DNA of 5,003 nucleotides from Flavobacteriaceae bacterium (GCA_947458575.1 CANHBE010000212.1:1-5003); one strand, 5' to 3'; counted from the first letter of the stretch, positions 1 through 5,003 are shown. Numbers and translations: made by a program. Notes: generated from the sequence alone by a model not told the origin.

Positions 1-205
1 GTTGGTTACGAATGACGTTGGCAATAGATTTATTTTTGCGGTTCTAGCATCAAGTGCGTCTTACATTGCTGTTCCTGCCGCTATGAAAATTGTTGCACCA
101 AGAGCTAATCCCGGGCTTTTCCTTCCGATGGCCTTAGCGGTTACTTTCCCCTTTAATATTACTATCGGGATGCCAATCTACTTATCGATTATTCAATGCA
201 GTTAA
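1..205 (+). CDS. sbtA: SbtA-type sodium-dependent bicarbonate permease, C-terminal end (5' truncated by window edge)
   Basis: Only the last 67 codons are present; the frame is open at the left edge and stops with TAA at 203-205, so the true start lies outside the window. The visible part contains the run SASYIAVPAAMKIVAPRANP and then TFPFNITIGMPIYLSIIQ, which match the characteristic end of the Sbt_1 (SbtA) family of inner-membrane transporters. Known members import bicarbonate together with sodium; Synechocystis SbtA is about 370 residues, so roughly four fifths are missing here. The fragment is hydrophobic, consistent with the last two or so membrane segments. It converges on a carbonic anhydrase gene 5 bp away, and a SulP transporter lies beyond, which supports a role in inorganic carbon supply. 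The PII-like partner SbtB is not visible on this side. Family assignment is fairly sure; substrate is inferred from the family. Confidence 0.85.
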   Translation, partial: LVTNDVGNRFIFAVLASSASYIAVPAAMKIVAPRANPGLFLPMALAVTFPFNITIGMPIYLSIIQCS

Positions 206-210
206 ATGTA

Positions 211-855
211 TTAAATAGAAAATTTCAGTCGATATACTTCGTCTAAATCGCCATTAGAACTCATATTAACATCAAGGTCTGTGATGTAACCCGAATTCAA
301 TCCATAACTCCAACCATGCAGCGTCAAATCTTGTCCATTTCTCCATGCGTTTTGCACAATTGATGTCTTAGCTAAGTCAAAAACTTGTTCTTGCACGTTG
401 ATTTCGACAAACTTGTTGAATCTTTCCTCCTCATTTTGAAATGTATTGAGATAATCTTCATGTAGTCTGTATACATCTTTAATGTGCCTAATCCAATTGT
501 CTATTAATCCAATAGATTGATTACTCATAGCTGCCCTAACACCACCACATCCGTAGTGGCCACATACTATTATGTGTTTTACCTGAAGAACATTTACAGC
601 ATAATCCAGTACACTCAACATATTCATATCGCTGTGGATTACCATATTTGCAATATTCCGATGCACAAAGACTTCACCGGGTTTAGCACCAATAATTTCG
701 TTGGCGGGAACTCGACTATCTGAACAGCCAATCCAAAGAAGTGGCGGTTGTTGTCCTTTAGCTAAATCTTTAAAATACTCTTTATCAATAGCTAATTGAG
801 ATTCTACCCATTTCTTATTGTTGTCAATAATTTTCTTGTAAAAGTCCTGACTCAT
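211..855 (-). CDS. can: Beta-class carbonic anhydrase (type II, Can-like)
   Basis: A 214-residue cytoplasmic zinc enzyme that interconverts CO2 and bicarbonate. The zinc ligands are visible as Cys44 (in CSDSRVPANEI), His100 and Cys103 (in CGHYGCGGV), and the catalytic Asp46-Arg48 pair follows Cys44. The sequence tracks E. coli Can closely (VHRNIANMVIH, INNW-like IDNW, HGWSYG) and the length is close to its 220 residues. Trp41, Arg66 and Tyr184 fall where the non-catalytic bicarbonate site of H. influenzae carbonic anhydrase (Trp39, Arg64, Tyr181) would be, so allosteric inhibition by bicarbonate is likely. The ATG at 853-855 is preceded by a purine-rich AAAGAAA and lies 20 bp after the sulP stop on the same strand, so the two are very probably co-transcribed. 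It would act on bicarbonate brought in by SulP and/or SbtA. Very sure of family; physiological partner is inferred. Confidence 0.97.
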   Translation of the reverse strand: MSQDFYKKIIDNNKKWVESQLAIDKEYFKDLAKGQQPPLLWIGCSDSRVPANEIIGAKPGEVFVHRNIANMVIHSDMNMLSVLDYAVNVLQVKHIIVCGHYGCGGVRAAMSNQSIGLIDNWIRHIKDVYRLHEDYLNTFQNEEERFNKFVEINVQEQVFDLAKTSIVQNAWRNGQDLTLHGWSYGLNSGYITDLDVNMSSNGDLDEVYRLKFSI

Positions 856-875
856 TTTTCTTTGTTTTTATCAGA

Positions 876-2528
876 TTATTCAAAAAAGGTTTCCTTATTT
901 TCTATAACCTCCATTTTGCGTTTCATCACATTGTACTTGTGTTCGATCGTAACGGTATTTTTATAACCTTCACTATTTTCAAGGTTGTATTCAGCTTTAA
1001 AACCAACCAGTTTAACATTGATGTTCAAGTCCTTGGCTTTAATGGTTTGGAATTCATAAATCATATCCAAAACATCATGAGCAATATAAACCGTATCTGT
1101 AGCATTGATTACTACTTTCGAGTTTGGTGGCAAATCATTCAGGGTAGTTTTGATCGCTGATTTATTGAGAAAAGATACTTCTTGCGCCAATTCAATGTGA
1201 ATAATATCGCCTTCTTGATAACCTTCTTTTCTAAATCGGTATGCTCTTTTCATGTTTCCTTTCAAAACAAAAATAGCGCTGATTACCATCCCAAGCGCTA
1301 CTCCTTTGAGTAAATCTAAAAACACAACTGCAACAAATGTGGCGATAAAAGGCACAAACTGATACTTCCCTTTTTCCCAAAAGTGAAGAATAATTTTCGG
1401 ATTTGCTAATTTGTATCCAACCATGAGAAGAACAGCTGCCAATGTCGCTAGAGGAATTTTATTCAGTAAAGTGGGAATCGAGATTACACTCACTAACAAT
1501 AGAACTCCATGTATGATACTTGACAATTTTGACTTTGCACCTGCGGCTTGATTAGCAGAAGTTCTAACTACAACAGAAGTCATTGGCAAACCGCCGATAA
1601 GTGCACTTAACATATTTCCAATCCCTTGAGCTTTTAACTCTACATTTGTATCTGTATATCTCCTTTGACTGTCCATGCGGTCGGCTGCTTCGATACAAAG
1701 TAAGGTTTCAATCGATGCAACAATAGCAATTGTAAGACCTACAATCCAAACTTTGGGATTTGAAAAACCGATAAAATTCGGTGCAATAAATATACCTTTT
1801 AACTCTTCAACAGACTTTGGAATAGGCAAATTTACAAGATGCTCATTGGCTATCTGCAACACACTTACATTGGCTCTAAAAACTTCGTTTAACAGAATGC
1901 TCACTACAACAGCAACCAAAGCAGGAGGAACTACCTTCACTTTTCTCAAGACCTTAATCTTGGGCCATGCAATTAAAATCGTCAATGAAACTAATGCAAT
2001 TAACATAGAACCTAATTGAATGTGCCCAAAGACATTAAAAATTTCTGAAAAAGAATTTTGACCGTCTATCTGTAGAAAAGACTCATCGCCTTCAAAATCA
2101 GGGTCGTACCCAAATGCATGAGGAATTTGCTTTAGAATGATGATGACACCAATACCTGCTAACATTCCTTCAATGACATTGGTTGGGAAATAATTCGAAA
2201 TCGTACCCGCTTTGATAAAGCCCAAAACCAACTGCAGTACACCTGCTATAAAGACGGCAGTCAAAAACAGATTAAATGCACCTAAATCTGTAATTGCGGA
2301 CAAAACAATTGCTGTTAAACCTGCTGCTGGACCAGAGACACTCAAATGAGATTTGCTCAGATAACCTACCACAATTCCCCCGATTACTCCCGAAATTACA
2401 CCAGAAAAAAGTGGAGCTCCACTGGCAAGTGCAATTCCCAAACACAGCGGAAGCGCAACAAGGAAAACTACTAAACCCGCAGCAAAGTCTGACTTAAAAT
2501 TGCTAAAAAAGCCCAAATGTTTGTTCAT
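876..2528 (-). CDS. SulP/SLC26 family anion transporter with STAS domain (probable bicarbonate transporter)
   Basis: A 550-residue inner-membrane protein. Residues about 10-425 are a run of hydrophobic segments with SLC26 hallmarks: SGPAAGL at 65-71 (the substrate-site helix), SIET at 272-275, and the conserved stretch ELKAQGIGN at 297-305 followed by GGLPMTSVVVRTSANQAAGA at 312-331. Residues about 440-545 form a cytoplasmic STAS domain containing SFLNKSAI and a DVLDMI helix. Length is normal. SulP proteins move sulfate, bicarbonate or dicarboxylates; the carbonic anhydrase gene 20 bp downstream on the same strand is the main argument for bicarbonate. Where cyanobacterial BicA has an Asp thought to help bind sodium, this protein has Glu274, as in many bacterial SulP proteins, so coupling may not be BicA-like. 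The start ATG (2526-2528) has a weak AGGA 5' of it. Family certain, substrate inferred. Confidence 0.95.
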   Translation of the reverse strand: MNKHLGFFSNFKSDFAAGLVVFLVALPLCLGIALASGAPLFSGVISGVIGGIVVGYLSKSHLSVSGPAAGLTAIVLSAITDLGAFNLFLTAVFIAGVLQLVLGFIKAGTISNYFPTNVIEGMLAGIGVIIILKQIPHAFGYDPDFEGDESFLQIDGQNSFSEIFNVFGHIQLGSMLIALVSLTILIAWPKIKVLRKVKVVPPALVAVVVSILLNEVFRANVSVLQIANEHLVNLPIPKSVEELKGIFIAPNFIGFSNPKVWIVGLTIAIVASIETLLCIEAADRMDSQRRYTDTNVELKAQGIGNMLSALIGGLPMTSVVVRTSANQAAGAKSKLSSIIHGVLLLVSVISIPTLLNKIPLATLAAVLLMVGYKLANPKIILHFWEKGKYQFVPFIATFVAVVFLDLLKGVALGMVISAIFVLKGNMKRAYRFRKEGYQEGDIIHIELAQEVSFLNKSAIKTTLNDLPPNSKVVINATDTVYIAHDVLDMIYEFQTIKAKDLNINVKLVGFKAEYNLENSEGYKNTVTIEHKYNVMKRKMEVIENKETFFE

Positions 2529-2593
2529 AAATCCTGATATTGCTCGTTGCTTATCGTTTTAATGCGGTGTGAAGTTATTAATTTTACTCTAAA

Positions 2594-2631
2594 CACTTAG
2601 ATTTTTGCAAAAAAAAGAAAAGAGCTAAGTG
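2594..2631. repeat. Nested inverted repeats in the sulP-oxyR intergenic region
   Basis: CACTTAG (2594-2600) and CTAAGTG (2625-2631) are perfect 7-bp inverted arms separated by 24 bp. Inside, TTTTTGCAAAAA (2602-2613) is a perfect 12-bp palindrome. The block overlaps the candidate sulP promoter. It may be an operator or simply AT-rich chance symmetry. The outer arms are short and the spacer has no strong stem, so a terminator is unlikely here. Confidence 0.4.
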
Positions 2632-2636
2632 AACAA
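2608..2636 (-). promoter_or_regulatory. Candidate promoter of the sulP-can operon
   Basis: Read on the minus strand, TTG (2636-2634) is followed after 18 bp by TTTTTTTG (2615-2608), which matches seven of eight positions allowed by the Bacteroidota -7 box TAnnTTTG (the A is replaced by T). Spacing fits the reported TTG-N17-23-TAnnTTTG pattern. Transcription would begin near 2600, giving a leader of about 70 nt before the sulP ATG. The poly-T character makes a chance match possible. Confidence 0.35.
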
Positions 2637-2714
2637 AATCAGGTCAATCAAGATTAAAATACATTAGTTGACTTCCTGAAATAAATTACGCTTTAAATAA
2701 TGAATAGTTTCAAA

Positions 2715-2737
2715 TGATAGTAATTACATTTGTATCA
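2715..2737. promoter_or_regulatory. Imperfect palindrome, candidate LysR-type (OxyR) operator
   Basis: A 23-bp element centred on A2726. TGATA (2715-2719) pairs with TATCA (2733-2737) and AAT (2722-2724) with ATT (2728-2730), giving 8 of 11 symmetrical pairs. It overlaps the candidate -7 box of the regulator gene, the usual position for autorepression by a LysR-type protein. The outer GATA/TATC arms recall the half-sites of E. coli OxyR, but the spacing between them is 13 bp rather than 9, so this is not a textbook OxyR site. Confidence 0.4.
2725..2732 (+). promoter_or_regulatory. Candidate -7 box of the oxyR-like gene
   Basis: TACATTTG matches the Bacteroidota -7 consensus TAnnTTTG exactly and lies 21 bp before the ATG, so the leader would be very short (about 15 nt). 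No TTG is found at the expected -33 distance, so the assignment rests on one box. Confidence 0.5.
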
Positions 2738-2753
2738 CTAAAAACTATGCACC

Positions 2754-3695
2754 ATGACAATTACTCAACTTCAATATGTTTTGGCTGTTGCTGAACACAA
2801 GAATTTTACTTTGGCAGCGGAGAAATGTTTTGTTACTCAACCAACTTTGAGTATGCAGATTCAAAAAGTAGAGGAAGAACTAAAAATCCAAATATTCGAT
2901 CGAACCAAAAAACCGATCCAATTGACTGAAATTGGTCAAAAAATAGTCAATCAGGCTAAAAACATTGTAAATGAAGCCGATCGAATGCACGATATTGTAG
3001 AGCAGCAAAAAGGCTTTATTGGTGGCGAATTCCGTCTGGGAATCATTCCGACAATTATGCCGACGCTGTTACCTATGTTTCTCAACAATTTTATTAAGAA
3101 GTATCCGAAAGTAAAGTTGATTATTGAAGAATTGAATACAGATGAGATTATTTTCAAGTTGAAGAATGGTCATTTAGATGCGGCTATTGCGGCAACGCCT
3201 TTGATGGAAGAAAAGCTGAAAGAGATTGTGTTATACTATGAGCCATTTGTAGCTTATATACCAAGCGAACATCAAAACTCAACAAAAAAAGAAATAGAAG
3301 TTGATGATTTAGACCTGAATGAAGTTCTTTTGCTTCAAGATGGTCATTGTTTTCGTGATGGAATCTTGAATCTCTGCAAGAGTGAGAGTAAAAATGGATT
3401 TTCACATTTTCAACTGGAAAGTGGTAGTTTTGAAACACTTATAAAACTGGCAGATGAAGGATTGGGCATTACACTTCTGCCCTATTTGCACACTTTGGAT
3501 CTCAAAGAAAGCGATAAACTGAAACTAAAGCATTTTGTCAAACCCAAACCGGCACGAGAAGTTAGCTTGATTTTTCCAAAAACGGAATTAAAAATTCATG
3601 TTATTGACGCCTTGCGCAGCACTATTGCCAGTGTTATCAAAGGTGCGATTGTATTTCAAGACATTGAGATTATTAGTCCATTGAACAAAAAATAA
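2754..3695 (+). CDS. oxyR: LysR-family peroxide-sensing regulator, OxyR-like
   Basis: A 313-residue DNA-binding regulator. Residues 1-60 are a LysR winged helix-turn-helix (FTLAAEKCFVTQPTLSMQI at 18-36), followed by a linker helix and a two-lobed sensing domain from about residue 92. The key observation is Cys199 and Cys208 in GHCFRDGILNLC, at exactly the E. coli OxyR positions of the peroxidatic and resolving cysteines, with His198, Arg201 and Thr100 also in place. In OxyR, peroxide forms a 199-208 disulfide that reshapes the tetramer and activates defence genes such as catalase and peroxiredoxins. ATG at 2754 is chosen because the helix-turn-helix begins directly after it; the ATG at 2747 is out of frame. 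The gene is divergent from sulP-can across 225 bp, so it may control those genes as well as itself. Family and redox site are sure; targets are not shown by the sequence. Confidence 0.93.
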   Translation: MTITQLQYVLAVAEHKNFTLAAEKCFVTQPTLSMQIQKVEEELKIQIFDRTKKPIQLTEIGQKIVNQAKNIVNEADRMHDIVEQQKGFIGGEFRLGIIPTIMPTLLPMFLNNFIKKYPKVKLIIEELNTDEIIFKLKNGHLDAAIAATPLMEEKLKEIVLYYEPFVAYIPSEHQNSTKKEIEVDDLDLNEVLLLQDGHCFRDGILNLCKSESKNGFSHFQLESGSFETLIKLADEGLGITLLPYLHTLDLKESDKLKLKHFVKPKPAREVSLIFPKTELKIHVIDALRSTIASVIKGAIVFQDIEIISPLNKK

Positions 3696-3720
3696 AAGAG
3701 GAACCAAATAGTTCCTCTTT
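3695..3720. terminator. Bidirectional hairpin terminator between oxyR and the small gene
   Basis: AAAGAGGAAC (3695-3704) and GTTCCTCTTT (3711-3720) form a perfect 10-bp stem with a 6-nt loop. It starts at the last base of the oxyR stop codon. On the minus strand the stem is followed by a T-rich run (TTTTATTTTTTG), a good intrinsic terminator for the leftward small gene ending at 3726. On the plus strand only TTT, within the stem, precedes CCG, so termination there should be weaker. Confidence 0.85.
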
Positions 3721-3725
3721 CCGTA

Positions 3726-3920
3726 TCAATTAATTATATTAATGTATTGCTGAAGTTCAGGCCTTTCATTGGTAAAATTCTGTAACCATTTCCTCAACTG
3801 TTCTAGTTCATAAGGCAATAGACTTTTCATTGCTTTGCGGAGTTCTTTACAAAAAAGAACTGGATCGAAGCTCACTCGCTCGAGCACCGATTTTGTGTAG
3901 TCGTAGATCATTCTAGGCAT
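3726..3920 (-). CDS. Small conserved hypothetical protein, copy 1 of a tandem paralogous pair
   Basis: A 64-residue protein of unknown function. It has no signal peptide or membrane segment and is rich in charged and leucine residues, suggesting a compact helical cytoplasmic protein. Notable stretches are YTKSVLERVSFDP (8-20), the single Cys24 in LFCKEL, LLPYELEQLRKWL (34-46) and ERPEL (52-56). It is 41/64 identical to the product of the next gene upstream (4117-4314), which is strong evidence that both frames are real. I recall similar short proteins in Bacteroidota genomes but know no function or domain name. ATG at 3918-3920 aligns with the paralog's start; Met4 is an alternative. Upstream there is no exact TAnnTTTG box; the nearest is TAGTTTTA (minus strand, 3968-3961). 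A terminator follows at 3695-3720. Confidence 0.8.
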   Translation of the reverse strand: MPRMIYDYTKSVLERVSFDPVLFCKELRKAMKSLLPYELEQLRKWLQNFTNERPELQQYINIIN

Positions 3921-3993
3921 AACTGTAAGATTTAGGGGTTATCTTAATAAGAACGTGTTGTAAAACTAAAATTTAATTTAAATTTAACCGTTT

Positions 3994-4051
3994 AAATGCA
4001 TAAAAATACGATGAAATGCATGTTTTTTTAAAAAAATTAAAGTATATACTT
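3994..4051. repeat. Direct repeat and palindromes upstream of the copy 1 small gene
   Basis: AAATGCAT occurs at 3994-4001 and again at 4014-4021, exactly 20 bp apart (about two helical turns). It is followed by the perfect palindromes TTTTTTTAAAAAAA (4023-4036) and AAGTATATACTT (4040-4051). All lie between the copy 1 start and the copy 2 terminator, where the copy 1 promoter should be. They could be regulator sites or bent DNA; the strong AT bias makes some of this symmetry expected by chance. Confidence 0.35.
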
Positions 4052-4083
4052 ACAATATGTGCCTTTTCGAAAAATAATAGACC

Positions 4084-4112
4084 AAAAAAAAAGGAGCCAT
4101 TTAAGCTCCTTT
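4084..4112 (-). terminator. Intrinsic terminator of the copy 2 small gene
   Basis: AAAGGAGC (4090-4097) and GCTCCTTT (4105-4112) form an 8-bp stem with a 7-nt loop. Read on the minus strand the stem is followed by a run of T (complement of A4084-A4092), a classical intrinsic terminator 4 bp after the stop of the gene ending at 4117. It makes copy 1 and copy 2 separate transcription units. Confidence 0.88.
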
Positions 4113-4116
4113 AGTT

Positions 4117-4314
4117 TTATTTGTTAACATAAATCAGACATTGCCTTAATTCCGGCCTTTCTTCAGTAAAGCTTAGTAGCCATTCTGTCAGTTGCTCAAT
4201 TTCGTAAGGAAGAAGCACTCGTAATGCCTTTTCGAGTTCCTTACAAAAAAGTGAAGGGTCAAAACTCACTCGCTCGAGTATGCTCTTGGTGTAAGCAAAC
4301 ATTGTTCTTTTCAT
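4117..4314 (-). CDS. Small conserved hypothetical protein, copy 2 of a tandem paralogous pair
   Basis: A 65-residue protein, function unknown, sharing 41 of 64 aligned residues with copy 1 without gaps. The shared core is YTKS-LERVSFDP, LFCKEL, LLPYE-EQL and ERPEL-Q. Differences cluster at residues 4-7, 31-33 and in the C-terminal tail, the pattern of a duplicated gene under protein-level constraint. The unpaired Cys24 is kept; this copy has a second Cys at 59. No membrane segment or known metal or catalytic motif is seen. ATG at 4312-4314 is the first start in frame that aligns with copy 1. It has its own candidate promoter (4358-4390) and its own terminator (4084-4112), so it is transcribed alone. 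A toxin-antitoxin role is not supported: both frames are homologous and in the same direction. Confidence 0.82.
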   Translation of the reverse strand: MKRTMFAYTKSILERVSFDPSLFCKELEKALRVLLPYEIEQLTEWLLSFTEERPELRQCLIYVNK

Positions 4315-4357
4315 AAATAGATTGCAGGATTTAAAGAACGGGTTAGTTAATAATAAT

Positions 4358-4390
4358 CAAAAGTAGATAATAATTTATTTCGTAACGCAA
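4358..4390 (-). promoter_or_regulatory. Candidate promoter of the copy 2 small gene
   Basis: On the minus strand TTG (4390-4388) is followed after 22 bp by TACTTTTG (4365-4358), an exact match to the Bacteroidota -7 box TAnnTTTG with spacing inside the reported 17-23 range. Start of transcription would be near 4351, leaving a leader of about 35 nt. It lies in the gap between mnmD and the small gene, where a promoter is needed. Confidence 0.6.
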
Positions 4391-4426
4391 ATTAAACGTT
4401 AATTAGTATTATCATTTTTGGAATCT

Positions 4427-5003
4427 TTACCCTTGCTTTCTTGCCCGAAACATTTCTCGCTTGCCGGGAGGTCCTTCAAGTTTTTCTACAGTAAAGCCCG
4501 CAGTCACCATGTTTCTCTTAACAACTCCGCGCGCAGCATAGGTTACCAGCACGCCACCAGGCTTAAGCGCCTGATGCATGCTCAAGAACACTTCCACAGT
4601 CCATAATTCAGGTTGCACTCGATAACCGAACGCATCAAAATAGATCAAATCGAAAGCCGATTCATCACAAATTTCCTCAATGAACTGTTTTCTCTTAGTC
4701 AATTTAAAATTTTCAGAAAGTTGATGCCTCTTGTCCCATTCCAAATCATGCATTTGACAAAAAATAGCACCATCATTACTTGCATTCAATTGCGCGGGGA
4801 AGTTCATTGCCTTGACTTCTTCCGCATTAATAGGATAGGCTTCTACGCCAACATAATCAACAAGTTGAAATTGCTTCTTTCTCTCCAACCAAGTGATGAA
4901 AGCATTTAATCCGGTACCGAATCCGATTTCTAAAATCGCAATCGACTCTTCACTAAATAGATTTAGACCGTTTTTAATGAAAACATGTTGAGCTTCCTGA
5001 ATA
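4427..5003 (-). CDS. mnmD: tRNA 5-aminomethyl-2-thiouridine methyltransferase MnmD (5' truncated by window edge)
   Basis: Leftward gene whose frame is open at the right edge; 191 codons are visible and the stop is TAA at 4429-4427. The visible start reads IQEAQHVFIKNGLNLF, then the SAM-binding loop LEIGFGTGLNAF (about 4901-4933), the central DLIYFDAFGYRVQPELWT, then LKPGGVLVTYAARGVVKR and the C-terminal GPPGKREMFRARK. These are the features of Methyltransf_30/MnmD, the SAM-dependent enzyme that methylates nm5s2U to mnm5s2U at wobble position 34 of certain tRNAs. The stop comes right after the methyltransferase domain, so it is a stand-alone MnmD without the FAD oxidase domain that E. coli MnmC carries. 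About 30-40 N-terminal residues are probably missing. The TTG at 4888-4886 is internal, after the SAM loop, and is not the start. No clear terminator follows the stop. Family sure. Confidence 0.93.
   Translation of the reverse strand, partial: IQEAQHVFIKNGLNLFSEESIAILEIGFGTGLNAFITWLERKKQFQLVDYVGVEAYPINAEEVKAMNFPAQLNASNDGAIFCQMHDLEWDKRHQLSENFKLTKRKQFIEEICDESAFDLIYFDAFGYRVQPELWTVEVFLSMHQALKPGGVLVTYAARGVVKRNMVTAGFTVEKLEGPPGKREMFRARKQG

Noticed and set aside
1675..2019. 114-codon open frame on the plus strand inside the SulP gene
   Set aside because: It lies fully antisense to a well-conserved SulP coding region, and its product has no recognisable domain; it is a shadow frame.
2704..2748. E. 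coli-type OxyR site made of ATAG (2704-2707), ATAG (2717-2720) and CTAT (2745-2748)
   Set aside because: The spacings do not follow the ATAG-N7-CTAT pattern; only the looser palindrome at 2715-2737 is kept as a candidate.
2747..2749. ATG just before the oxyR start
   Set aside because: It is 7 bp upstream and out of frame with the helix-turn-helix; ATG at 2754 gives the expected N-terminus.
2529..2753. Small RNA or riboswitch in the divergent intergenic region
   Set aside because: No stem-loop with a T run and no recognisable aptamer core was seen; the symmetry there is better explained by protein-binding sites.
2754..3695. CbbR or CmpR, the usual LysR regulator of carbon-uptake genes
   Set aside because: The Cys199/Cys208 pair in GHCFRD-type context and Thr100/His198/Arg201 are specific to OxyR; CbbR and CmpR lack this redox site.
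3726..4314. Toxin-antitoxin pair
   Set aside because: The two small proteins are paralogs, lie in the same direction and are separated by a terminator, which does not fit a co-transcribed toxin and antidote.
4613..4909. 98-codon open frame on the plus strand over mnmD
   Set aside because: Antisense to the conserved MnmD methyltransferase frame, with no family resemblance.

Overview
The window is AT-rich and reads as chromosomal DNA of a Bacteroidota bacterium, probably a flavobacterial-type lineage. Three things point there: promoter-like boxes of the Bacteroidota form TAnnTTTG, starts without strong Shine-Dalgarno sites, and proteins (OxyR-type regulator, stand-alone MnmD, SulP plus type II carbonic anhydrase) that resemble those remembered from this phylum. 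The assignment is by recall of family sequences; no search was run.

Left part (1-2528): the 3' end of an SbtA-type sodium-dependent bicarbonate permease gene runs rightward and stops at 205. It meets, 5 bp away, the end of a leftward pair: sulP (SulP/SLC26 anion transporter with a STAS domain) followed 20 bp later by a beta-carbonic anhydrase gene of the E. coli Can type. Together these look like an inorganic-carbon supply module: two different routes for bicarbonate uptake and an enzyme that interconverts CO2 and bicarbonate. In a heterotroph this would feed carboxylases (anaplerotic, fatty acid, nucleotide synthesis) and pH control. No carbon-fixation gene is visible.

Middle (2529-3720): a 225-bp divergent intergenic region, with candidate promoters in both directions and two symmetrical elements, separates sulP from a LysR-family regulator. 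The regulator has the two redox cysteines of OxyR at the same residue numbers (199 and 208) as the E. coli protein. A strong hairpin closes this gene and also serves the leftward gene on the other side.

Right part (3721-5003): two leftward tandem paralogous small genes (64 and 65 codons, 41 of 64 residues identical) of unrecognised function, each followed by its own hairpin terminator. Then comes the 3' portion of mnmD, a tRNA wobble-uridine methyltransferase, whose frame stays open through the right edge of the window.

No RNA gene, CRISPR array, insertion sequence or phage feature was seen. The points most worth following are the peroxide-sensor-type regulator beside bicarbonate genes, the symmetrical elements in their shared intergenic region, and the duplicated small-protein family.
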